The notes: generated by a model not told the origin, from the letters alone. 64,000 nucleotides of DNA from Gp6-AA40 sp963772955 (GCA_963772955.1 CAVYZF010000003.1:310001-374000), one strand, 5' to 3'; counted from the first letter of the stretch, positions 26,518 to 35,538 are shown. Translations and numbers: made by a program.

Positions 26518-27866
26518 GAGTGCTGTTCCCGGAGCCTGCGCTCCTCGGCAGCGGGACCGCCGGCGGGCGGCGGCTGGTGTTCGCCCGCCTTGAGCTCCCA
26601 GATCGAGATGATTGGGACGATCTTCACAAAGAGCACGTAGAGCAAGGTCATCGCGGCAAATGTCGCGCCGGCGATGATGATCTCGACCGGCTGCGGGCGA
26701 TAGATGCCGTAGCTGTAGGGCAGGTACTTGTGCCCGAGCGACGGGACAATGATGAGGAAGCGCTCGAGCCACATGCCCACGACGACGCCGAGCGACGCGA
26801 TCACGCAGCCGGTGATCGTGCGGAATCGCTTGATACCCATGAGCACTAGCGGCAGCACGAAGTTACCAATCACCATCGTCCAGTAGAGGGGCGCGAACGA
26901 CTCGCGCTGCGTCCGCCAGAACACCGCCATCTCCGACGGTTCGTTGCCGTAGTATGTGACGAGCCGCTCGTTGAACACGAAGTAGCCCCACAGCAGCGCC
27001 ATCACGAGCAGCAACTTGCCGAGGTTCTCGAAGTGGACGGGATGAAGGTACGGCTCGAGATGCAGCACCCGGCGAAGGATGGCCATCGCGATGAGCAACC
27101 CGGCGATGCCGCTGAAGATCGCGCCCGCGACGAAGTACGGCCCGAAGATCGTCGACTGCCACATCGGGACCGGCGCCATCGAGAAGTCGAAGGACACGAT
27201 CGTGTGAACGGATACGGCGACCGGCACGATCGCAATCGCCATGATCGCCATCGCTGACTCCAGGCGATGCCACTGCTTCGGCGTGCCTCGCCACCCGAGC
27301 GCAAGCAACGTGTAGATGCGACGGCGAAGCCCGGTGGACTTGTCGCGCACGACGGCGAAGTCGGGAATCATCGGCAGGAACAGGAACAACAGGCTGCCGG
27401 TCAGGTACGTGTTGATCGCGAAGAAGTCCCAGACGAGCGGCGATCTGAAGTTCGGCCAGATCAGCCGTTCGCTCGGATACGGAAACAGCCAGAACGCCAG
27501 CCACGGACGGCCCAGGTGAATGATCGGGAACATCGCACCGATCATCAGCGCGAAGACCGTGATCACCTCGGCGCAGCGCGTGACCGGCCGGCGCCAGCCC
27601 GCATCAACAAGACGAAGGATGGCTGAGATCAACGTTCCGGCATGGCTGATCCCGATCCAGAACACGAAGCTCGTGACGTAGAAGCCCCAGTAGACCGGCC
27701 AGCGGATACCGGAGATCCCGAAGCCATAGAACATCTGCGACAGCCACGACACGAGCGCCGCCACGACGATCGCAAGAAAGATCGTCACGACCACGTAGAA
27801 CTTCCACGAGGTCTTCAGCAGCGGGCGCAGAAGATCGGTGTTGATCTGAGAGTGGGACGGGGTCAT
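26514..27866 (-). CDS. NrfD-family quinol-interacting membrane subunit (ActC-like)
   Basis: 450 residues with about ten membrane helices. The first helices and SHAGTLISAILRL are typical of the NrfD/ActC/PsrC family, which binds quinol near the periplasmic face and passes electrons to the Fe-S subunit. Its size and ten helices fit ActC of alternative complex III rather than the eight-helix PsrC. A Pro-rich tail ends the protein. It lies 22 bases after the Fe-S gene. Confidence 0.82.
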   Translation of the reverse strand: MTPSHSQINTDLLRPLLKTSWKFYVVVTIFLAIVVAALVSWLSQMFYGFGISGIRWPVYWGFYVTSFVFWIGISHAGTLISAILRLVDAGWRRPVTRCAEVITVFALMIGAMFPIIHLGRPWLAFWLFPYPSERLIWPNFRSPLVWDFFAINTYLTGSLLFLFLPMIPDFAVVRDKSTGLRRRIYTLLALGWRGTPKQWHRLESAMAIMAIAIVPVAVSVHTIVSFDFSMAPVPMWQSTIFGPYFVAGAIFSGIAGLLIAMAILRRVLHLEPYLHPVHFENLGKLLLVMALLWGYFVFNERLVTYYGNEPSEMAVFWRTQRESFAPLYWTMVIGNFVLPLVLMGIKRFRTITGCVIASLGVVVGMWLERFLIIVPSLGHKYLPYSYGIYRPQPVEIIIAGATFAAMTLLYVLFVKIVPIISIWELKAGEHQPPPAGGPAAEERRLREQHS

Positions 27867-27888
27867 TGCGCACCATGCTGTAATGAGA

Positions 27889-28569
27889 TCATGATTGCCG
27901 GCTCAGATACGTCACCGCTGGTTTCGTGCCGCGGTCCTCGAGCAGCTTGCTGCCTCGAGAGGAGCGCGACAGGCGAGACACTGCGCTTTCGGGATCATCG
28001 AGATCGCCGAACACGAGCGCTTGTGCGGGACAGGCCTGCGCACATGCCGGCTTGATCTCGCCATCGGCCACGGGACGGTCCTCGGCCTTCGCCTGAATCG
28101 TCGACGCCTTGATGCGCTGCACGCAGAACGTGCACTTCTCCATCACCCCGACTTCGCGAAGAGAGACGTCGGGATTGAGCTGCAGCTGCAGCGGCTTATC
28201 CCAGGAAGGATTGAAGAAGTCGAAGAACCTGACGTTGTACGGACACGCGTTCGCGCAGTACCTGGTGCCGATGCAGCGGTTGTAGACCTGCGCGTTGAGA
28301 CCATCTGCCGTGTGGTGGCTTGCGTAGGTCGGACAGACCGGTTCGCACGGCGCGTTCTCGCAGTGCTGGCACATCACCGGACGAAACTTCAGCCGCACGT
28401 CCGGAAACTCGCCTTCCCAATAGCGCTCGACGCGGATCCAGTGCTTGGCGCGTCCTCGCGACGCCTGATCGGCGCCGACCGTCGAGATGTTGTTCTCGGC
28501 GTGGCACGCGGTCACGCACGCGCCGCACCCATCGCAGCGATCCAGATCGACTGCCATTCCCCATTTCAT
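27889..28569 (-). CDS. Four-cluster Fe-S subunit (ActB2-like)
   Basis: 226 residues with four cysteine groups: CDGCGACVTAC, CQHCENAPCEPVC, CIGTRYCANAC and CTFCVQR with a later CAQAC. This is the NrfC/PsrB/ActB2 ferredoxin pattern. The third group has CIGTRYC, the wide spacing common in these subunits. It would carry electrons between the NrfD subunit and the molybdopterin-type subunit or the pentahaem cytochrome. The ATG (AAGAAGG upstream) overlaps the stop of the gene before it. Confidence 0.83.
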   Translation of the reverse strand: MKWGMAVDLDRCDGCGACVTACHAENNISTVGADQASRGRAKHWIRVERYWEGEFPDVRLKFRPVMCQHCENAPCEPVCPTYASHHTADGLNAQVYNRCIGTRYCANACPYNVRFFDFFNPSWDKPLQLQLNPDVSLREVGVMEKCTFCVQRIKASTIQAKAEDRPVADGEIKPACAQACPAQALVFGDLDDPESAVSRLSRSSRGSKLLEDRGTKPAVTYLSRQS

Positions 28570-30818
28570 CGGTGTCCTTCTTCCTCACGAGAACCACCGG
28601 CGAAGAGGATCAACCTTCCATCCGGATCGCCGATGCGTGTCACGCGAACGCGTGTCGCGGCCCACGCCAGGGTGCCGGTTTCCGACTCCGTCACGGGCGC
28701 CAGCAACTCGACCGGGTTCTCGCCGCGACCGCTCGCGTAACGCGTGAACGTCTGGTGTCCCTGACCAGCCGGCATCGCGACGAGATCCGGCGCGATGCCT
28801 GGCGACACGATCGCAGCCGTCCTCAACGTGCCCTGAGACGACGCGACTTCGACGATGTCGCCGTCGCGGACGCCGAGCTTTGCCGCAGTCGTTGGATTGA
28901 TTTCGATCCAGCTGCTCCACATTGCCGACGTCAGTGGATCCGGCATCTCCTGCAGCCACGGCAGGTGCGCAAGCGAGCCATCGAGAAATGCGCTGGAGGC
29001 ATACGGCAGAAAGTGCAGCGGGAACTGACCGGCATCGCCGTCGAATTGCGGTTCGAGGAACGCGAACGGCCTCGTCTGCGCGGCGGACGCGGCAGGCGTC
29101 GTGAGCGCAGCCGGCAGCGTTCCCCACCACCCGCCTTTCTCCTGGGCCTCTGTCCACGTGTCGAACGTCGACGTTGTCGGCAGCGCCGAGACGGACTCGG
29201 TCAGCAGCGCCTCGAAGTTCTCCCAGGGCAGGTTGAGCGGCTTTGCCAGCCGTCGCCCGACATCAAGCAGGACATCCTCCGTCGCCCTCGTCTGATGCAG
29301 CGGCATCATCGCTGCGGGCGCAACGCTGGCCACGGCAGTCATCGATCCGGACTCAGGCAGCGCCTCGGCCCATGTCTCCAGGAACGAATGATCCGGGAGG
29401 ATCAGATCCGACAGCGCCGCCGTCTCGTCGAGGAACTGACCGAAGCTGACGATGAAAGGGACCTTCTCGAGCGCTTCACGCACGCGCCAGCCTTTGGGTG
29501 CGCCGTGGACCGGGTTGGCGCCATCGAGCAGGAGCACTTGCGGAACCGACGAACCATCCAGGATTCCTGCCGCGATCTTGTCGAGGGGCAGGGACGCCGC
29601 CGCTTTGCCCGACAACCCCTTCGCGGCTGACGCCAGGTTGATCTGCGGGGTGAAGAACATGCCACCAGGTCGCTCGACGCTTCCGAGCAATGAGTTGAGC
29701 GCATTGACAGCGAGCGCCGTGAACAAACCATTAGTCTGTGCCAGCGGTCCGCCACCGACGATTGCGACCGACGGACTGAGCTCCGCGAGCTCGCGCGCCA
29801 GCCGCTCGACGCGTGCCGCGGCCACGCCAGTGATCATCTCGACCTGCTCGGGCGCAAAGCTGGTGAGTCCTGCCGACCAGCCGTCTATGAGGGCACCGGC
29901 CCTGCCACCCGCACTCGCCGGACGCAGCTTGGCCGCCACGATCACGTGCGCGAGTCCCAGGGCAAGTACGCCTTCGGTGCCCGGCTTCACAGGAACCCAC
30001 TGATCCGCGTTCGCGCCGGTCTGCGACATCCGCGACTCGACCTGCACGAACATGCCACGGATGCCGGGGCGGCCCTGTCGCATCAATCCATAGCCGTGCC
30101 CCTGAGACGTCGGCGAGTTCCAGGTACCGAGGAAATCGGCGCCGAAGCTCACGACGTATCGCGCGTTCGGCAGGTCGAATGTCGGCAACTGCTCGCGCCC
30201 GAAACTCAGCGCGTTCGCACGACGCAGCACGTCGTCGTTGAACAAGTCGTAGGTGATCGCTCCGGGTGCGCCATACGCTGCGAGGAATCGATCGACGAGC
30301 GCGGCTCGATGACCACGACGATGCCGAGCGAGGAACGCCAGCGACTTCTGATTGCCGGCGGTCGCGAGCGCGTCCAGGCGCGACACGAGCTCCGCGATCG
30401 CGTCGTCCCAGGAGATCGCGTCGTACTTGGCCTGGCCACGATCGCCGCTTCGCTTCAACGGTTGCGTGATGCGGTCCGGGTGATACGTGACCTGAATCGC
30501 CGCCTGACCGCGCGCGCACAACCCGCCGTGGTTCACCGGATGCTCGGAGGTGCCCTCGAGCTTCTTGGCGGCATGAATGCGAACGAGACCCGCCTGTCCA
30601 TTCCGGACGACGTCGGCGTCCGCCATCATCATGCGAACGCTGAGGCCGCAGCCGGACGCGCAGAGCGTGCACACGCTCGGCTTCATCGTCGCAATGCCCG
30701 GCATGATGTCTTCGTCCGGCACGAATCGGATGATTTCGTTCTCGGGACTGCCACAGCTCGCCAAAGCGGCGCTGGTCCCGGTGACGGCAGTGAGCTTGAT
30801 GAAGGAGCGGCGATCCAT
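28566..30818 (-). CDS. Molybdopterin-oxidoreductase-family subunit (ActB1-like), Tat-exported
   Basis: 750 residues from the ATG at 30818. A Tat signal opens it (MDRRSFIKLTAV) with a possible lipobox-like ALASCG. The N-terminal cluster site is complete: CTLCASGC plus a fourth Cys in GLCARGQ, as in active molybdopterin enzymes. This differs from characterised ActB, where the B1 part carries no cofactor. The expected Mo ligand position (around GAPGAITYDLFND) has no obvious Cys or Ser. ActB1 and B2 are usually one fused protein; here they are two genes with a 4-base overlap. Confidence 0.75.
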   Translation of the reverse strand: MDRRSFIKLTAVTGTSAALASCGSPENEIIRFVPDEDIMPGIATMKPSVCTLCASGCGLSVRMMMADADVVRNGQAGLVRIHAAKKLEGTSEHPVNHGGLCARGQAAIQVTYHPDRITQPLKRSGDRGQAKYDAISWDDAIAELVSRLDALATAGNQKSLAFLARHRRGHRAALVDRFLAAYGAPGAITYDLFNDDVLRRANALSFGREQLPTFDLPNARYVVSFGADFLGTWNSPTSQGHGYGLMRQGRPGIRGMFVQVESRMSQTGANADQWVPVKPGTEGVLALGLAHVIVAAKLRPASAGGRAGALIDGWSAGLTSFAPEQVEMITGVAAARVERLARELAELSPSVAIVGGGPLAQTNGLFTALAVNALNSLLGSVERPGGMFFTPQINLASAAKGLSGKAAASLPLDKIAAGILDGSSVPQVLLLDGANPVHGAPKGWRVREALEKVPFIVSFGQFLDETAALSDLILPDHSFLETWAEALPESGSMTAVASVAPAAMMPLHQTRATEDVLLDVGRRLAKPLNLPWENFEALLTESVSALPTTSTFDTWTEAQEKGGWWGTLPAALTTPAASAAQTRPFAFLEPQFDGDAGQFPLHFLPYASSAFLDGSLAHLPWLQEMPDPLTSAMWSSWIEINPTTAAKLGVRDGDIVEVASSQGTLRTAAIVSPGIAPDLVAMPAGQGHQTFTRYASGRGENPVELLAPVTESETGTLAWAATRVRVTRIGDPDGRLILFAGGSREEEGHR

Positions 30819-30839
30819 TACTGCGCAGGAACGCTGTAA

Positions 30840-30957
30840 TGCAAAATGCAAAATGCAAAATGCAAACGGCGCTCTCGAGACCCGCCGTCGCGCGGCTGTG
30901 TCTGTTGTTGCGTCACGTTGGTCACAGTTTGCATTTTGACTCTTGCATTTTGCATTA
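30840..30957. repeat. Inverted pair of TGCAAAA heptamer arrays, second locus
   Basis: Three TGCAAAA units from 30840 and the complementary arm at 30928-30957, separated by a GC-rich loop of about 65 bases. The arms nearly match those at 6610-6690. It lies between the pentahaem-cytochrome and molybdopterin-subunit genes, inside the operon. Confidence 0.9.
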
Positions 30958-30966
30958 CGCGTGCGG

Positions 30967-31599
30967 TTAGAAGTGACAGGTCAAACAGTCGTCCGGAGCT
31001 TTGTTCTCGCGGTGACAGTTCACGCAGAAGCCCATCGTCATGTCGACGTTTCGCTGCGCGGTGCGCTGCGTGGCGATGTTGCCGTGACACGTCGAGCACT
31101 CGACCTTGGCTCGAATGTGCGGCGCGTGATTGAAGCGGACGTGCGACTGCGCGGGATATCCGAACACGCGCTTCCACGCGAAGTCGCGACCCTGTTCGCG
31201 CATCTGAGTGATCTGAATGATGCGCGGGCGATTGGTGGCGACGGTGCGATGGCAGGACATGCAGGTCCGCACGCTCGGAAGACCTGCGACAGGTCCCTCA
31301 GAAACGGTCTCGTGACAGTACTCGGTGCACGCGATCTCGCGACCCGCGTGGATGATGTGCGGGAACTCGAACGGTTGCTCGACAACAACAGGATGGCGGC
31401 CGAGGAAGTCGTTGAGCGCGGCGGCGAACGTCGGACGCGCCGTTGTGAACACGTCAGCCGTTTGCCCGGGGAGTAATTGCGACGCCACCGGTGCCGGCAC
31501 GTTCCGTTCGAAGACGCGGCAGCCGAGGCCGCCCACCAGCGTCAAAACCACGATCAGACAGAGGCGGACGAACACGGTACCGACGAGCGGCATCCTCAC
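30967..31599 (-). CDS. Pentahaem cytochrome c (ActA-like)
   Basis: 210 residues from a GTG at 31599 (an ATG two codons later is possible). After one membrane helix or signal (VFVRLCLIVVLTLVGGLGC) there are five haem sites: CTEYCH, CMSCH, CSTCH, CVNCH and CLTCH. The first has three residues between the cysteines instead of two. ActA of alternative complex III is also a pentahaem cytochrome, which supports the complex assignment. It lies 7 bases after the monohaem cytochrome gene. Confidence 0.8.
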   Translation of the reverse strand: MRMPLVGTVFVRLCLIVVLTLVGGLGCRVFERNVPAPVASQLLPGQTADVFTTARPTFAAALNDFLGRHPVVVEQPFEFPHIIHAGREIACTEYCHETVSEGPVAGLPSVRTCMSCHRTVATNRPRIIQITQMREQGRDFAWKRVFGYPAQSHVRFNHAPHIRAKVECSTCHGNIATQRTAQRNVDMTMGFCVNCHRENKAPDDCLTCHF

Positions 31600-31606
31600 C
31601 GGGAAA

Positions 31607-32032
31607 TCACTTCGCAGGAGCAGCCGGCTTGGGTCCCATGCTCCGAATGAAGTTGATGACGTTCCACACGTCGCGGTCCTTCAACGTGTCCTTCATCGGC
31701 TTCATCTCGGACATGGGGGCCGGGGCGCCGTTCCAGATCACCGCGTAGATCTCGCCGTCGCTCGTCCCGTGATCCCACTTGTCGTCGGTCAGATCCGCAG
31801 GCTTCGGGTTCTTCGGCGCGAGCGGGCCATCACCCTTGAGCCGGAGGCCATGGCACTGCCGGCAATTCATGTTGTAAACGGCGCGTCCGGCGGTCACCGA
31901 TGCCGGTGTCGACGGCACCGGGTTCTTGACAGCACGGGCCTTGGGATCGCCGCCGCGCTTCTGCGCGCTGGCACTGGCCACGAACACGAAACAAACGAAT
32001 ACAACGAGGAGTGCGGTCCACACTCGAGACAT
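31607..32032 (-). CDS. Monohaem cytochrome c
   Basis: 141 residues from the ATG at 32032, with a signal peptide (LLVVFVCFVFVASASAQ). One haem site CRQCH follows and a Met-rich C-terminal half (MSEMKPMKDTLKDRDVW) supplies the likely axial Met. It resembles ActE-type monohaem cytochromes, which lie beside ActA and may take electrons from it. It is the first gene of the complex-III-like operon. Confidence 0.75.
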   Translation of the reverse strand: MSRVWTALLVVFVCFVFVASASAQKRGGDPKARAVKNPVPSTPASVTAGRAVYNMNCRQCHGLRLKGDGPLAPKNPKPADLTDDKWDHGTSDGEIYAVIWNGAPAPMSEMKPMKDTLKDRDVWNVINFIRSMGPKPAAPAK

Positions 32033-32105
32033 TTGCCAGGTCTCCGAAATCCAAGAGGTTCGGCCGGGCAGTTTATCAGACTTCAGGACGGACTCCGTCT
32101 CATCC

Positions 32106-33185
32106 TCAGGGCACGAAGACAATGCCCCAGGGTCGATCGCCAACCGTGACCTTCGCCTTCACGGTGCGGGACGCGACGTCAACGATGGAGACGTCGTTGG
32201 ATGGTCCGTTCGCGGTGAACACGGTGCTGCCGTCAGCCGACACGGCGATGCCCCAGGGACGCTCGCCGACTTCGATCGACGCAATCTGTTTGTTCGTGGC
32301 GGTCTCGAGGATGACCACGTTCTTGCCTCGACCCGTCGTCACGAACACGAACTTGCCATCGGGCGATGCCACGACGCCCATCGGACGTACGAGTTGACCA
32401 CCGGTGAGCTTGATGGTCTCGAGCACCGTGTGTTTCATCGAATCGATGACGGCGATCGCTCCGCCGTTTTCTGACGAGACGTAGGCGCGAGAACTGTCCG
32501 GCAGAAATGCCGTCGAGCGCGGGCGGGGTCCGACCTCGAGCGTCTTGAGTACCTTGAGCGCCTCTGCATCGATGACCGCCACGTGCCCGTCCTCTTCGGA
32601 CGTGACGTAAACAAACTTCCCGTCGGGCCGCATCTCGACGCCTTCGGGCTCGCCGCCGACCTTCAGACTCGCCAACACGTGTCCATCGTCAACGGCGACG
32701 ACGCTCGCCTCGCCGACGTCTTCGTTGGCCACGAAGAGACGCATGCCGTCCTGACTGACCGCCGTCTGCTCCGGATCGGATCCCGCCTTCACGATTCGCA
32801 GCAACCGGTGATCGGCAACGCTGACGACGCCGATGCCGTCCGCGCGCTTGTCCGGCGGCGGTAGCTTGCTCTCGTCAACACCCGGTCCCGCAATGGGTGA
32901 ACCGCTCAGCGCGACGTAGAGCGTCGAGCCATCGGGGCTCACACGAATACCGCGCGGGCGCTTCCCAACCGGGATCGTCGTGATGACCTTCTGCGCCGCG
33001 ACGTCGATGACGCTGATATCGCCGCTGACTTCGTTGGTGACAAACAGCCGTCCGCCGGCCGGCCTGGCGTTTTCGGCGCCGGGGGTCGGGGTTGCGGCAG
33101 GAGCCGGTGCTGGCTGGGGTGCTTCGGACCTCGAGCAGGCCGATGCCAGAAGAAGAACGCAAATGAAGGCAATTCGTGGACGCAT
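32106..33185 (-). CDS. YVTN-repeat beta-propeller lipoprotein
   Basis: 359 residues from the ATG at 33185 (AGGAG 8 bases upstream). The signal peptide ends in a lipobox (LLLASAC). At least six YVTN-type blades follow, with recurring LFVTNE, VSVVD-like and SPDG-x-VFV motifs. These secreted propellers often accompany metal or electron-transfer systems, but no ligand is known. A similar protein is encoded at 41667-42860. It diverges from the PepSY gene. Confidence 0.75.
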   Translation of the reverse strand: MRPRIAFICVLLLASACSRSEAPQPAPAPAATPTPGAENARPAGGRLFVTNEVSGDISVIDVAAQKVITTIPVGKRPRGIRVSPDGSTLYVALSGSPIAGPGVDESKLPPPDKRADGIGVVSVADHRLLRIVKAGSDPEQTAVSQDGMRLFVANEDVGEASVVAVDDGHVLASLKVGGEPEGVEMRPDGKFVYVTSEEDGHVAVIDAEALKVLKTLEVGPRPRSTAFLPDSSRAYVSSENGGAIAVIDSMKHTVLETIKLTGGQLVRPMGVVASPDGKFVFVTTGRGKNVVILETATNKQIASIEVGERPWGIAVSADGSTVFTANGPSNDVSIVDVASRTVKAKVTVGDRPWGIVFVP

Positions 33186-33232
33186 GGCACAATGCTCCTC
33201 GAAAGGGCGTGGGTATACTAGCCCCAACTTTC

Positions 33233-33260
33233 GGTTCCAGGTTCCGGGTTCCGGGTTCTG
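33233..33260. repeat. GGTTCCG heptamer array upstream of PepSY gene
   Basis: Four tandem units GGTTCCA-GGTTCCG-GGTTCCG-GGTTCTG end 3 bases before the ATG at 33264, replacing a Shine-Dalgarno sequence. A TATACT lies about 20 bases upstream. Confidence 0.85.
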
Positions 33261-33263
33261 CAT

Positions 33264-34871
33264 ATGCGCAAATGGCTCATCCTGATCCACCGGTATCTCG
33301 GCATCGCGCTCAGCGTGATTTTCGTGTCGTGGTTCGCGTCAGGCATCGCGATGCTCTACGGGCGCGGCATGCCGCGACTGACTCCGGACATGCGCCTGGA
33401 GCGAATCGCGCCGCTCGACACGTCAGCCGTGCGCCTGTCCGCGTCGGAAGCGCTTGAACGCGCGGAGCTCGATGGCTCGGACAAAGTCACCCTGCTCACG
33501 ATCATGGGCCGGCCGGCGTACCGCTTCGGAGCCGGCGGTGAATCGACGACGGTTTTTGCAGATACCGGAGAACAGCTTCTCGACATCGACGCCGCACAGG
33601 CGCAGACGATCGCCGCCGCATTCGTTCGTCTTCCCGAGAACCGTCTGCATCACGTAGACCGGCTCACCGAACCCGATCAGTGGTCGCTGACTATTCGTCA
33701 GGGCCCGATGCACAAGTTCATCGTCGACGACGACGCGCGAACGCAGGTGTACGTCTCGGAGCGCAACGCGGAAGTGACCGTGCTGACCACGCGCGGCAGC
33801 CGCGCGCTCGCATGGGTGGGCGTGATCCCGCACTTCATGTACTTCGCACCGCTTCGGCTCAACCAGCCGCTCTGGCGTGCGATCGTCTTGTGGACGTCCG
33901 GGCTTGGCATCGCGCTCGCGCTGCTGGGCATCGTTCTAGGCATCGTCCAGCTCAGGATCACGCGCCCCTTCAGCTTCAAGAAGATCGGTTCGTATCTCCC
34001 GTACTCAGGCTGGATGCGATGGCACTACGTGACGGGCCTCGTGTTCGGCGTGTTCACGCTGACGTTCGTCTTCAGCGGATGGATCTCGATGGAACCGTTC
34101 GGCTGGGCGACGAAGGCAGGCCGGTTCGGCGGCGGGCTTCGTGAGGCGTTCACGAGCAACGCCGGTGACCTTGCTGCGTACCCCGCGCTGACAGCAGACG
34201 CCTTGCGGACGATCGCGGACGGGAAACCAGTCAAAGAGGTCGAATACGTCCGCATTCAGGACGAACCGTTCTTCCTCGTGCGGCGGAATCCCGACGCGGG
34301 CGCGGGCACGGACATCCGCGGACACGAGCCGTATTACGCAATACGAGCGCGCGACGCCGCACAAACAGTGGTCAACGCACGTACGCTGCAACTGCACGAC
34401 CGCGACTTCCCCGCCGACTCGCTGCTCGCGCGCGTGACGCACGCTGTTCCCGATACCACCGTCGTGAGCTCCGAGATGCTCACGACTTACGACTCGTACT
34501 ACTACTCACGCGAGGGCCTCGCGCCGCTACCGGTACTGCGGGTGAAGCTCGATGATCCGGATCGTACGTGGCTGTATATCGATCCGCGAATGAGTCAGCT
34601 GGTCGGTCGCATCCATCGACTCGATCGCGCCGAACGCTGGCTGTGGAACGGCCTGCACAGCCTCGACTTTGGGTTCTGGTACTACAAGCGGCCGCTGTGG
34701 GACATCGTCATGATCCTGCTCAGCCTCGGCGGACTCACGACGAGCGCCATCGGACTCTTCCTCGGGCTCAGGCGAATCGTGCGCGGACTACGAAGCGGTG
34801 TGGCTCCAGTCACACAACCGGATCCAGTTTTCTGGACGAACGAGATCCACCGATCCGTCGAGAGACGGTAG
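33264..34871 (+). CDS. PepSY-domain membrane protein
   Basis: 535 residues with four membrane helices (about 7-27, 205-232, 250-275 and 480-505) and large extracytoplasmic parts. The opening MRKWLILIHRYLGIALSVIF is the PepSY-associated membrane pattern. Members include reductases and accessory proteins of iron or siderophore uptake. Conserved His (LIHRYLG, HFMYF, WHYVTG, LHSLDF) are placed as potential haem ligands near the helices. Neighbouring TonB receptor and RND genes suggest metal handling. Confidence 0.75.
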   Translation: MRKWLILIHRYLGIALSVIFVSWFASGIAMLYGRGMPRLTPDMRLERIAPLDTSAVRLSASEALERAELDGSDKVTLLTIMGRPAYRFGAGGESTTVFADTGEQLLDIDAAQAQTIAAAFVRLPENRLHHVDRLTEPDQWSLTIRQGPMHKFIVDDDARTQVYVSERNAEVTVLTTRGSRALAWVGVIPHFMYFAPLRLNQPLWRAIVLWTSGLGIALALLGIVLGIVQLRITRPFSFKKIGSYLPYSGWMRWHYVTGLVFGVFTLTFVFSGWISMEPFGWATKAGRFGGGLREAFTSNAGDLAAYPALTADALRTIADGKPVKEVEYVRIQDEPFFLVRRNPDAGAGTDIRGHEPYYAIRARDAAQTVVNARTLQLHDRDFPADSLLARVTHAVPDTTVVSSEMLTTYDSYYYSREGLAPLPVLRVKLDDPDRTWLYIDPRMSQLVGRIHRLDRAERWLWNGLHSLDFGFWYYKRPLWDIVMILLSLGGLTTSAIGLFLGLRRIVRGLRSGVAPVTQPDPVFWTNEIHRSVERR

Positions 34872-34917
34872 CAGCGACGTGCTGCGCGGCGGGTCCAAAT
34901 ATCAGGACCCGCCCTAC

Positions 34918-35024
34918 GACTCCCGGCTCCCGACTCCCGACTCCCGAGTCCCGAGTCCCGAGTCCCGAACCCCGAATCCCGGATCCCGGATCCCGAATCC
35001 CGGATCCCGGATCCCGGATCCCGA
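34918..35024. repeat. Long mixed heptamer array (GACTCCC / GAGTCCC / GATCCCG)
   Basis: About fifteen 7-base units in a row, shifting from GACTCCC through GAGTCCC to GGATCCC and GAATCCC. It fills the gap between the PepSY gene and the convergent histidine-rich lipoprotein gene and stops just before the latter's TAA. Confidence 0.93.
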
Positions 35025-35025
35025 G

Positions 35026-35403
35026 TTAATTGAACGTGACCGTGTGCGAGTGCGCGTTGTCGGTGGACGACGTCTTCGATACTCGCGTCCCCGCGCTGAT
35101 CGTCGTGAGCTCGGTCTGACTGAGCGCCACCGTGTGAATGTGTGTGGTGACGCCCATAAGGGTCAAGGTAATCGCATTTCCAGCCGTGAGCTGAGCCGCC
35201 GTGATCACTGCGCCAGTATGGGTATGACCGGCGTCTGTACTGACCGTCCCGGTCTTGTCGGCTACCGCTGTTGGTGGAGTTGGTGCCGGGGTCGGGTCGT
35301 CATCACCACCGCATCCACTGATGGTGATCGTGACGCCGGCCAGCATTGCCAGAGCGCTTTCCACCGTGAACTCACGCCTTGTCAGCAGGTTCTCATCGCT
35401 CAT
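35026..35403 (-). CDS. Small histidine-rich lipoprotein
   Basis: 125 residues from the ATG at 35403 (GGAGG 6 bases upstream). The N-terminus has TRREFTVESALAMLAG ending in SGCGG, so it is a lipoprotein with a Tat-like arginine pair. The mature part is small and Thr/Ala-rich and carries three His pairs: AGHTHTGAV, TTHIHTVAL and NAHSHTVTF. Spaced HxH motifs on strands are typical of surfaces that bind copper, zinc or nickel. It diverges from a TonB receptor gene, sharing its promoter region. No named family is recognised. Confidence 0.65.
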   Translation of the reverse strand: MSDENLLTRREFTVESALAMLAGVTITISGCGGDDDPTPAPTPPTAVADKTGTVSTDAGHTHTGAVITAAQLTAGNAITLTLMGVTTHIHTVALSQTELTTISAGTRVSKTSSTDNAHSHTVTFN

Positions 35404-35486
35404 CGATTTCCTCCGGAGCGCTGACGACTTCAGGAAGCGTGCCACCGCGCGCAGTCGAGGTTCTCGTTAAAAGCAGCTGACGAAGG

Positions 35487-35503
35487 ATTTAAGAACTCTT
35501 CAG
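35487..35503 (+). promoter_or_regulatory. Candidate response-regulator site ahead of TonB receptor
   Basis: ATTTAA-GAACT-CTTCAG, two half-sites with an 11-base centre spacing, 36 bases before the receptor ATG. It resembles the perfect CTTCAG-N5-CTTCAG repeat at 44574-44592 in front of the porin-RND operon. Confidence 0.35.
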
Positions 35504-35538
35504 ATGCACGGACCCATCCGTCGCGGGACGATGACTGT

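Noticed and set aside
34918..35024. CRISPR array
   Set aside because: The units are 7 bases with no spacers and no Cas genes are near; it is a short tandem repeat.
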